32,067 nt of DNA, taken from assembly GCA_003049485.1 (NCBI GenBank), contig PYST01000400.1, forward strand, positions 1 through 32,067. Direction: 5' to 3'. Both the position numbers and the translations under genes were made by a program. The DNA comes from Ophioceras dolichostomum. Taxonomy: Eukaryota > Ascomycota > Sordariomycetes > Magnaporthales > Ophioceraceae. Below the pieces are notes generated by a model. It saw only the letters and a list, made by a program, of their open reading frames with translations, had not been told where the DNA came from and searched no databases. This document shows, one piece after another, positions 9,028 to 17,406 of the stretch (within the stretch, counting starts at the first letter, position 1; each line of letters begins with the position of its first letter).

Positions 9028-9110
9028 TTATAAATAGCCTAATGGTAGGTACGTCGGGTACCTACTAATTTGGCTGGGGGTTCAATTCCCGCAATTGTCA
9101 CCTTTTTTTT
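9028..9110 (+). other. tRNA-like Pol III relic (A box, B box, T-run)
   Basis: TAGCCTAATGG (9035-9045) matches the tRNA A box, and GGTTCAATTCC (9079-9089) matches the B box, with spacing as in a 73-nt tRNA. TTTTTTTT follows at 9103-9110 as a Pol III terminator. The D stem (GCCT/AGGT) pairs, but the acceptor stem does not, the T stem has a mismatch, and no anticodon stem forms; instead TAGGTAC/GTACCTA makes a hairpin at 9046-9064. This suggests a degenerate tRNA or tRNA-derived SINE head rather than a functional tRNA. Confidence 0.5.
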
Positions 9111-9408
9111 GGCCCAGGCCGCCCTTGCTTTTTGGGAATCGCTTCGTCGTTTCATCGTACCTACCACAACAACAATCAGAATACTAACCCTTTGCAAGCA
9201 GAATACTACCCTCCCCGACAGAGATTTCGGCCTCTGACAGACTTTTCGTTAATCAGAGCATTGATCTCCCGTCAGAAAAGCCTCCGGAACGTAGTTTTCA
9301 ACCCTCAATGCGATTGTAAGCCTAACAGAGCCACCGGGGCTGACATATTGCACTGATCTGTCTAGGCAAACAGAGACTCAAAGGCTTGATAGACGTGTTG
9401 ATAGAGTT

Positions 9409-9536
9409 ACTGTTGGTTCATAGTAGGTACCTGCTCACGTGGCAGCTGTTGCCTCAGTCCTAAGGCATCAACTTCCAAGGCATCTACCTAACAAGCAGCC
9501 TTTATAAGGTCGCTCTCCCCACCAACGCACAGATAG
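9409..9536. repeat. 128-bp dispersed repeat, copy 2
   Basis: Direct copy of 8042-8169 with two differences, offset 1367 bp. Its right end abuts the left arm of the inverted repeat at 9536/9537, again cutting a gene fragment. Confidence 0.85.
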
Positions 9537-9599
9537 CTTTCCTTTGGAGGACAGACACAAGAATTCAGTAGTATTTTGCACGCGTGCTTGTTCCTTTCC
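9536..9599. repeat. Inverted repeat, left arm
   Basis: Reverse complement of 10091-10154, with 60 of 64 positions matching. The inner 40 bp (9560-9599 against 10091-10130) are identical. Weaker similarity continues about 25 bp further inward. It carries the beginning of the same gene fragment that lies on the minus strand at 9707-10130, here in plus orientation. Confidence 0.85.
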
Positions 9600-9706
9600 A
9601 TTGCCTTTCCAACAGTTACCATAGACCCCCCTATCGCCCTAAGGTAGTACTTGTCACTTAGCTACGCGCCCGCTACGAAGCTAAGCAAGAATAAAAGGCC
9701 GAATAG

Positions 9707-10130
9707 TTATGCCATGACGCGAATGTCCCAAGCCCCAATCTTGCGCTTGACGCGCTGGCGCTTCTCCGCCACATTGACTCCGGTGGGGGCACCTATCTGC
9801 TCGAGTAGGTGAGTGGCCTCGTCGTCTAGTGCAGCATCGGGTATATTAGACAATGCGTGACCGTTGCTCCGACACGGCTAACATCCAGGGACACGGTTGG
9901 ATCGGAATATCATGAAGAGGTATCTTACTGCTTAAAGCATCGATCTGAGCTAGCGTGGTTGGGAACAGCTAGATGGGGTTTCCGTCCTCAACATTGACCA
10001 GCGGCTCGAAGGGAGTAGGATTGACCTTGGAGACGTGGCTGGCGTTGGCCGTCGAGATCAAACCGTTGGTGACTGTCGTGAGGCCAATGGGGAAAGGAAC
10101 AAGCACGCGTGCAAAATACTACTGAATTCT
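9707..10130 (-). pseudogene. Decayed C-terminal half of a coiled-coil-family gene
   Basis: Read on the minus strand from about 10121, the frame gives FARVLVPFPIGLTTVTNGL, then PFEPLVNVEDGNPI, an in-frame TAG at 9971-9969, then LFPTTLAQIDALS. The frame is then lost, and a second frame from about 9869 gives ALDDEATHLLEQIGAP and VAEKRQRVKRKIGAW, ending at the TAA at 9709-9707. A PLVN, FP-x-T, L-L-x-x-x-G, EKR-x-R order matches the C-terminal block I recall from fungal proteins that begin with a coiled coil like that at 7383-7832. At least one nonsense and one frameshift lesion are present. The right arm of the inverted repeat covers its 5' end. Confidence 0.55.
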
Positions 10131-10154
10131 GGTCTCTCTCCTCGAAAGGAAAGC
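10091..10154. repeat. Inverted repeat, right arm
   Basis: Partner of 9536-9599, 491 bp apart. It overlaps the 5' end of the decayed minus-strand fragment. Confidence 0.85.
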
Positions 10155-10560
10155 CTGGGAGCGCGTCGCCACGCACGCGCTGGACCATCTCCTACAGAAG
10201 CACGCCGACGCCGTAGACACCATGGCCATGCAGATGCTCGCCAGCGCCGAGCTGCCTTCGGCGCTCCGCTGGGGGCTGACGCACGGGTCGTGTGCGTTCT
10301 CGAACCGCACCAGCCCCTACGACTTCGTGACCCGACGCCGCCAAGTGCAACCCCGCCGACAAGAAGGTTCACCAACAGCATCCGCATGCCGTACTTCATC
10401 TCGGACTACGAGACCGAGGGCTTCTTTCGCAGCGACCCGGCCAAGCTCTTCACTGGCCTGAGTGGAGTCGCTGGCGGCCGCGCCACGTTCCACTCGTTCC
10501 TTGACGCGGTGGGTCACGGTCATCACAGTGGCGCTCGATTCATGCAGTCGCACAGCTAGG
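10155..10560 (+). pseudogene. Unrecognised coding-like fragment in two frames
   Basis: One plus-strand frame gives AWERVATHALDHLLQKHADA, then TMAMQMLASAELPSALRWGL and NRTSPYDFVTR. Around 10350-10370 the coding character moves to another frame, giving TNSIRMPYFISDYETEGFFR and FTGLSGVAGG. Codon use is GC-rich at third positions, as in the real genes nearby. I do not recognise the family. The frame change and lack of a start suggest a remnant with a frameshift, although an unseen intron is possible. Confidence 0.35.
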
Positions 10561-11216
10561 TCATGTTTAATTAGTTCTAGGGAGTGTTTGAGAACGTCGA
10601 GAGTGGCGAAAGCCGCAAGTGAGGTGGCTGAGGATGCTGACGTAGTCACAGCTTTTCCGGCCTAGCAGCCTGGTAGAAGCGGGTGACTCGCGAGATCTTG
10701 TTCCGTAAACGCTCACAGCAGCGCAGTTTCAGTTTTAAAGCCTCTAATGTAGTAGCAATGTGAATTGTGAGGAGACGCTCTTTCACTTAACTTGATATCG
10801 TACGTAGCTCATCCAGCCCCGTGAACCCTTCCGTCTTTTGCCCTTAGAACACAGCGAGGAGCTCATATGCAAACATGCCTTCAGCTCGTATCGTTATCCA
10901 AGCCATACGATCGGCGTGCTCGCCAACCAAGATAAGGCTAGCGAGGAATAGATCGGTCCTCTCACGTCGACGCAAGTCACATATGCTTTCGCGCTTGGTA
11001 AGCATTACACAACTCCTTGTAGTGCGTGCAACACTCGTTCACTTCCTCCTCCCTATCCCCCAAGCGCGTATAAGGAGAGTCCTACGATGCGACGATAACA
11101 GCTTCAAATCTATCCCTTCTGTCTCAAGACGGGAAAGTCAAAAGCGTCCCCATCTTTCTACCACATCGCGACGAGATCTCGCTCCAGCCATACCTCACAT
11201 CATCCGGTCCACAATC
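10561..11216. other. Upstream region of the DUF3445 gene
   Basis: No supported gene. The open frame extending upstream from the ATG at 11217 to 10875 is Arg/Ser-rich and not similar to the family N-terminus, so it is probably 5' leader. Confidence 0.5.
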
Positions 11217-12356
11217 ATGTCTCAGTTCCTCCCGAAGCCTCTTGTTTACTCAGGGGTAGCGGTCGTTATCGGTATAGGTGCTTGCTACTACCTTCGCACT
11301 TCCAACAAGGATGGAGCGATCGAGTTTGCCAACAAATACGGAATCGAGCCCCTTTCCGACTTCGACTTCCACGCCACCGACCCGATCAAGTACCAGCCGT
11401 ACATTCGCAAGGCCACGTCACGATGGGAATCCAGAAACGCACGCGAGACGAGTGGATCCGCATAGACAAGGGATACCTGAGCCGTATCGCAGACCGCGTT
11501 GCCCTGGTGCGGGACAAGGCCGAGCTGACGATCGGAACCAGCGCCAAAGTGGATCCGTCGCGAACTCTACCGGGAGGTCATGGTGCAGTATCTCCCCTGG
11601 CGCTTCCCGACTATGTTCCGCCCGCGAACGACAACAACAACAACAACTCGAGATGGAACCATCCGTGCCAACACCAACAGCACCGTGGTAGTCGACAACG
11701 TCGCTACCGGCACCCAATACCCAGCCACGGGTCTTGACGACCTCAGCACCTCTAAGCTGCTTAGCCTCATGGCTGAGAACATCGAGGAGGATTTCTACAT
11801 CATGGCGCCTGACCCGGACCTCGACCAGTGGCGGCTGCAGGGCTACATCGTCTGCTTCCCTGGCGGTTTCCTCTCCCCAGCCCGCGTCGGCGAGTCCGCC
11901 CGCGAAATCCACCGCGCCGTGCCCGGATTCGACGAGAAGCAGGGCCCGAGCATCACGCGCTACTTCAAGAAGATGCAGCCCGGCGACTTCATCGGCCGCA
12001 TGAACTGGGGCCTGCAGGTGGACGGCGCCGACCTCTTCAGGACGGACGGCAACAACTTCTACTCCGGCACCAACCAGGCCGTCGACGAGGGCAAGTTCGA
12101 CACGGACTTCGACGAGTGCTTTTTGAGGGTGGAGCACCAGGCGCTCACGAAGTTGCTGAAGACGAAGTCGATCATCTTCACGGTCCGCTCGTACATGACA
12201 CCGCTGCGCCAGGTGAAGGCGGACGGCGATGGGCACAGGTTGGCTGATGCGGTGGAGAGCATGCCGGAGGGACTGAGCGTGTACAAGATGCGACAGTACT
12301 GGGGTAGCAAGGTCTTGCCATGGCTGCGGGATGAAACCAGTGAGACCGCGCCGTAG
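11217..12356 (+). pseudogene. DUF3445 (heme-dependent N-demethylase-like) gene with two compensating frameshifts
   Basis: The ATG at 11217 begins a protein with a membrane segment (about residues 8-25, PLVYSGVAVVIGIGACYYLR), then FANKYGIEPLSDFDF and KYQPYIRK. At 11411-11412 the frame is lost: AAGGCCAC would need one more G to continue as GHVTMGI. That frame gives the DUF3445 hallmark GHVTMGIQKRTRDEWIRID. At 11546-11548 one extra A restores the first frame, giving WIRRELYREVMVQYLPWRFP and then IEEDFYIM, GRMNWGLQVDG and a long intact C-terminus to the TAG at 12354-12356. Nominal length is 379 aa. A run of seven Thr comes from an ACA repeat. The family is linked to heme-dependent oxidative N-demethylase subunits. 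Either two sequencing indels in homopolymers or a recently damaged gene. Confidence 0.75.
11631..11647. repeat. (ACA)n microsatellite
   Basis: About six ACA units inside the DUF3445 gene, encoding a Thr run that is not expected to be conserved. Confidence 0.8.
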
Positions 12357-12789
12357 TGACCCCAGTAGCTTCGAGGCCGTCTAAGCTCGCCTGTCAGCCC
12401 TCGATGAACCGGGTATTCCTTCGAGATTGTGGTGGTCGACCACTTTCGTCATCTCTTATCACATCAAACCTCTCGCTTCGTGTGCCTGAACCTGATTGTA
12501 TTTCTGGGACGGGAGCAAGCGAGTACGTGACTGACGGCGCCTGTCTGCAGCGGCTATAACCATTCCATGAAATTCTATTCATCTATTATTAACACTCGTC
12601 TTTCCATTACTCAAAAATTGTCTCACGACGAAATCACTGCAGCGGCAGATGGGTGGTCTTGGGCTCTTGGCGTCCGTTCCTAGTGACTGAGTCGTCGTGC
12701 TGTTGCCAGAAGCAGCGGAGTGACACCTAGTTGATATGTGTCATCCCAAGAACTCATGACTTCTCCACAGGCGCCTGCTAGTAGCAATG
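12357..12789. other. Intergenic, nothing recognised
   Basis: The 3' flank of the DUF3445 gene. No supported gene or notable repeat. Confidence 0.5.
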
Positions 12790-13027
12790 CTAGTAGTCCC
12801 TGCTGGTAAAGGCGCCGAGATCACTGCCGGTCACCTCGCAACCGAACGGCGGCGGGCCAATATCAGGCGTGTTATAGGCCGACCACATCCGGATATGGTC
12901 AGCCGGATGTGGCGAGATATTGCCTGGTGTCCAATCGCCCTTCTGCCGCGGTGATTTTATCAGCGGTGTACACGTAACTGACCCATACTTCCTGAATGCG
13001 GTAAACACGGGGGCAATTAACCAGAAT
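12790..13027 (-). pseudogene. Unrecognised coding-like terminal exon or fragment
   Basis: A minus-strand open frame runs from a possible splice acceptor (CCCCAG, ending at 13028) to the TAG at 12792-12790. It gives FWLIAPVFTAFRKYGS, then HPADHIRMWSAYNTPDIG and FGCEVTGSDLGAFTSRDY. It has two Cys and looks like the end of a small protein rather than random sequence. I do not recognise it and see no upstream exon. A perfect 10-bp inverted repeat lies inside at 12883-12912. Confidence 0.3.
12883..12912. repeat. 10-bp inverted repeat
   Basis: CCACATCCGG (12883-12892) and CCGGATGTGG (12903-12912) separated by 10 bases. Confidence 0.7.
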
Positions 13028-13178
13028 CTGGGGAAAGGGGCGACGCGCCGCTGCTTTCCGCGCTCCCATCCCCAGAGTTGGTTGCCGGTAGTTGGTTGGG
13101 CGAGAGAAAAACATCGGGGATTAATTAAAATGCACTCTACGGGGCGTCTTCCTCGGCTGGATAATATGCAACCTTACT

Positions 13179-13184
13179 TATATA
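13179..13184 (+). promoter_or_regulatory. TATA-like box upstream of the DUF1996 gene
   Basis: CTTATATAGCACC lies about 275 nt upstream of the ATG at 13456; the CT-rich leader at 13310-13440 follows. Positional evidence only. Confidence 0.3.
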
Positions 13185-13455
13185 GCACCACTTTCTAATA
13201 ACGTCCAACACGGCATATCCATGCAACGACAGAGCAGTCCTCAGTGCGCTCAGGGTGCCTCGCCCAACTCTTGGTGATACATAAGCCAATGTGACCAACA
13301 TGGCACCCCGTTACTCGCCTGTCTCTCTCGTTTTTGGGACCACCTCACCGTCGTTGGCCAGCCTCACTTGTCAATCGTCTTCCCGTCTCTCGACAACTCC
13401 TGCCAGTCCGTGGTCTGTCTTCTGCTGGTGTAAGTCTTCGAGTCTCACCGCCACG

Positions 13456-14651
13456 ATGAAGTGGGTTTCCCTCCTCGCCCTGGCGGCGCCGACGCAGGCG
13501 TACCTGCGTTTCGGCTGCTCGACCCTGAGCGTGCAGCGCCTCGACCCCATCGTCGAGCCCGGCAAAGTGCCGTCGGCCCACGTCCACCAGATCATCGGAG
13601 GCAACGCCTTCAACGCCTCGATGGACCACGCCAAGACTGGCGACGTCGCCGAGAGGGCCACCTGCACGACCTGCTCCTTCTCGGAGGACCTGTCGAACTA
13701 CTGGACCGCAGTGCTGTACTTCAAGGCCCGCAACGGCACGTACAAGCGCGTCAAGCAGTACCCGAATGCCCTGCTTGGCAACCTCGAGGGTGGCATGACG
13801 GTCTACTACATCCAGCAGGACTTCAATTCGAACGGCCGGACCAAGATCACGTCGTTCAAGCCCGTAAGCGGCCCCTCTTCCTCGATTTTGTAGTCAATCA
13901 GCCACACGGCTAGTCGACTGTCTTACCAGCCAGGTTTCCTTCGCAACAAATCCATACTGACTCCCCCCTGTCTTCAGGGCTTCCGCATGACGGTAGGCAA
14001 GCCCGGCGCCCAGGACGGGCAGCACGCCGGCCTGCGCTACACCTGTCTGCAAGACGTGATGACGCGCTTCCCCGAGATCGCCGAGCTGCCCAAGCAGCCG
14101 TGCCCCGCCGGCATCATGGCGATGCACCACTTCCCCGCCTGCTGGGACGGCAAGAACCTCGACAGCCCCGACCACCAGACGCACATGTACAACACGGGCA
14201 AGGGCGGATTCGTCAGCGCCGGGTCGTGCCCGTCGTCGCACCCCGTCCGCATGCCGCAGGTGGCGCTCGAGACCATGTGGGACACGCGCCCGTTCAACGA
14301 CAAGTCGCTGTGGCCCACTGACGGCTCCCAGCCGTTCGTGTGGAGCTTCGACGGCATGGCGAACAAGGGCTACGGCACGCACGCCGACTACCTGTTCGGC
14401 TGGAAGGGCGATGCGCTCCAGCGCGCTATGGACCAGACCCAACTGGTGGCTACAAGCCTTAAGTCGCAGAGCGTGGCGCAGTCTAACGCTTGCTCGATTA
14501 AGAGCACCGTCAAGGAGGACATCGACGGATGTACGTTGCGTTCTTCTCCATTTCTCCCCCTCTGATGTGTGTTTGCACTGTGCACACCTGACAAGCTGAC
14601 ATCTGCTTTGCTCCCCATCCAGGGCTCGACAAGCTTCCCGGTGCCATGTGA
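13456..14651 (+). CDS. Secreted DUF1996 protein
   Basis: Exons 13456-13863, 13978-14530 and 14623-14651 give 329 aa. Intron 1 (114 nt) begins GTAAGC, has TACTGACT as branch site and ends TTCAG. Intron 2 (92 nt) begins GTACGT and ends ATCCAG; the phases fit. The start MKWVSLLALAAPTQA is a short signal peptide with probable cleavage after TQA. The mature protein opens YLRFGCSTLSVQRLDPIV, then VPSAHVHQIIGGNAF, the defining DUF1996 N-terminal block. Later come MHHFPACWDGKNLD and GSCPSSHPVRMPQV, and it ends EDIDGWLDKLPGAM, again typical. DUF1996 proteins are extracellular or wall-associated in fungi; the biochemical activity is not established. No frame lesion seen. An upstream in-frame ATG at 13300 would remove the signal peptide and is less likely. 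Confidence 0.92.
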
Positions 14652-15442
14652 GGACGGAAAGAGACGGACCAATCACATCTGCCTTATCGGTATTCGCTCG
14701 TTTGACCTGCCCCAGATTGCATGCCTCCTCTCTATAGTATTCTTCTACTATGTTTGTACGATTTCGAAATATCGCTATCCCGAATGCGAAGTGGGCTTGG
14801 AGATCATCACTACCACGTGGTCATATGCGCAACTTCCAATCATCATCTGCATGTTATCACCGCTGGCATGTCCAGTTCAGGGGTTAGGACTCGCATATAT
14901 AGGTTTGAACTGACGCTAGCGCCGCAGGATAGGCCGAGATATGAAGGAAGCACTTACCATTCCTGGCCCCAGTCGGCAACTTCCCGTGTGTGACAGCCAC
15001 CGTGTCTTGTAACTCAGCTCCGGGATATTGAACGCCACTTATTTACGATCCGAAATCGTTTGGTGCCCAGAAGTTTTGGCAAACCGCCACGGCTGAACGA
15101 GTCTGAGTCCTCTCCTCCTTTGGAGGTAAGGCTCTCTGGCCCTCCTGCGGAGAGTGGCCCCAGCCACCATCTGACCTATCCACATTACGGCTGTTTTCTC
15201 ACTCTGTTCTTCTCAAGTGCCCAACTTTCTCTGCCGCCCATCTTTTTTTTTCCGCTGCGCGATTTTTCTCCACATCAGTCTCCGTGAGATCACTAAAGGA
15301 TTTTAACCCAGATTATCCGCCTCGTCACAGCACAGAATACTACAACCTTAAAAAGCCGCACCTCCAGCACGTCTAATCGAAGTCAATACCTACCTACCTA
15401 CGGCCTATCCCCCTACCTAGTCACAGCCACGACATCAGCAAA
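14652..15442. other. Intergenic, promoter region of the first HET gene
   Basis: CT-rich tracts at about 15190-15290 and a TACCTACCTAC run at 15388-15400 precede the HET start. A TATATA at about 14894-14899 lies far from either gene. No supported gene. Confidence 0.55.
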
Positions 15443-17223
15443 ATGCCACCTCGCTACAGCCCCCTGAGCGAGTCTGCGTCCGAGATTCGCGTCATCACCC
15501 TTCTCCCGGGAAGTCCGGCCATGGCGATCTGGTGCACCCTGGAGGCGGTCTCTCTCGATGCGGACCCTGTCTATGAGGCCCTCTCCTACGTTTGGGGGGA
15601 CGCTTCCATCACGAATACCATCTTCGTCAACGGCGAAGTCTTCGACGCCACCGTCAACCTGGTGGCTGCGCTCCGCCGCCTGAGAGACAGCCGTCAGCCA
15701 CGTGCGCTGTGGGTCGATGCCATCTGCATAAACCAGGCCGACGTCTCAGAGAAGAACGTCCAGGTGCCGATGATGAGGAGAGTGTATTCCCAGGCATCCC
15801 GCGTAGTAGCGTGGCTGGGTGATTCCACTCGCGAAGAGGACATAGCGATGGCCTACATTGTGTCCGAAGACTACAGCACCGAGATAGTGCCCGCGAATCC
15901 CCCCTTCTACTCCAGCAGTCAGTCCAAGGAAGCCATAGCAATGATGGCCGGCTTCACGACACTCTGTTCTCGGCCGTACTGGCGTCGTATGTGGACTTTC
16001 CAGGAGATCCTACTCACCAGGGTCGACCCACTTCTTGTGTGCAGCAGTTGTCAATTCAACTGGTCTCAGTTTGTGCCAGCATACGAAGCCATGTGCGCGA
16101 GGTGGCGATGCCTCAATGCAGCGGCGCTGCGAGGGGTTTGTTAGTTCGTTGGTGAGGACTTTCCCTACATTCCGAGAAGCATGCTCTTTGACTCCTCATG
16201 GCTAGGCGTGGTGCACAGCAGGGAAGATGCAAGGCATGGCAACCTTAACCTACCCTCCCTACTATGCGCTTCGCACGAGCGTTCCAGCTACGATCCGCGA
16301 GATTACATCTACGCTCTGTACGGCGCCACACCGCCTAAGAGCCGTGCACTTCTGCCCAAAGTGGACTATTCACAGCCCGTCGAGCAGCTGTTTTGGGCGA
16401 CGGCGGTGTGTTTGCTTCGCCAGCACAATCATTACGTCGGAAAGCTGTTGTCTTATTTCGGCCTCTTTGCCTGGCGCCTTTCGCCCGATGAGACAGAATC
16501 CTCAGGCTGTCCAACCTGGGTACCGAACTTCACGCGGCCAAGGATTGGAGCAATTCCTTGTATGGACGATAAGTTTGTCTCAGAATTGGGGATGCACGAG
16601 TCCGTCTTTGATGGACAAGTGTTGTCGATGGCGCTGTCGGACGACTCTCGCACTCTGCGGATAGTTGGGTGTCTTTTGGGCAGCCGCTTCCGAACCCTGA
16701 TTCGTCTCGAACGCAACTCGATCGATTTGCTTCGACAGCTCGAAACCCTGCTGAGTGACTGTTGCCACAATCGCACGGGCCTGCTTCTTCCCCATGTGCC
16801 AGCACAACTCTCGTACGGGTGAGGAAAATGTTGTTCAACTAAATTACGAAAGTACATTGGGAACTCCAGTTTTCCCAAGTCATAAGAACTCCCTTGCCAT
16901 CCGACCGGGATAACGAAAGATCTAGGATCGACGACGAACACGACGTTAACGCCGGATTGAAACACCTTGTAGGGCGGCAAATGGTAGCAGTAGAAGGATC
17001 CTGCTCATGGCTAGGGCTAACAGCCGACGACTTTCTGGAAACCGATGTCATCGTCGCCTACTCTTCGCTGGAACGACCCGTTGTGTTGCGTCCAATCAGC
17101 AATGGGCGCTATAAGATGGTTGGGTTTGCCTACGTCGATGGAGTCATGGACAACGAGTGCTTCAGCCCAGCGTTGATCCAAGAAATGAAGGAGCGGGGAA
17201 CTCAGACTTTTCTTGTAAAGTAA
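15443..17223 (+). CDS. HET-domain protein 1 (heterokaryon incompatibility), three exons
   Basis: Exons 15443-16139, 16206-16818 and 16887-17223 give 548 aa. Intron 1 (66 nt) is GTTAGT...GGCTAG with TTTGACT as branch; intron 2 (68 nt) is GTGAGG...CATAAG with AACTAAAT. Both phases match. The HET domain shows YEALSYVWGD (residues 44-53), ALWVDAICINQ (88-98), RRVYSQASRVVAWLGDS and RPYWRRMWTFQE (177-188). After it come YDPRDYIYALYG and a C-terminal VAYSSLERPVVLRP...GFAYVDGVM block, the standard HET tail. HET proteins act in allorecognition and cell death after hyphal fusion; the domain is structurally related to TIR. Partner domains such as NACHT or ankyrin are absent, so this is a stand-alone HET. 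The gene is intact only if intron 1 is spliced: unspliced, it stops at codon 234. Confidence 0.88.
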
Positions 17224-17406
17224 AGAGGTCGGCTTGGCGAGGCCTCAGCAGGCAGCAGCCAATCATGCGAGCTGGAGGAGTTGATGATCATCAGCTAGCG
17301 GCAATTGTCGCCTCATTTCTCCGCTTCCACGGCACCCGACCTTCACGCGCTCAAACCCGTATTTCCTGTCCCCCTCCCTTTGTACTGAACATCTTTCGGC
17401 GTGGCA

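Noticed and set aside
11418..12236. 272-aa minus-strand ORF antisense to the DUF3445 gene
   Set aside because: It mirrors the GC-rich third positions of the real gene, is Val/Ala/Arg-rich and has no domain features.
13894..14676. 260-aa minus-strand ORF over the DUF1996 exons
   Set aside because: Antisense shadow of a well-supported spliced gene.
16142..16144. In-frame TAG splitting the first HET gene into two ORFs, first read as a nonsense mutation
   Set aside because: A 66-nt GT-AG intron (16140-16205) with a branch-like TTTGACT and matching phase removes it and leaves a normal HET protein.
16820..16893. Apparent frameshift near the end of HET 1
   Set aside because: A 68-nt intron (16819-16886) with an AACTAAAT branch site joins the frames in phase.
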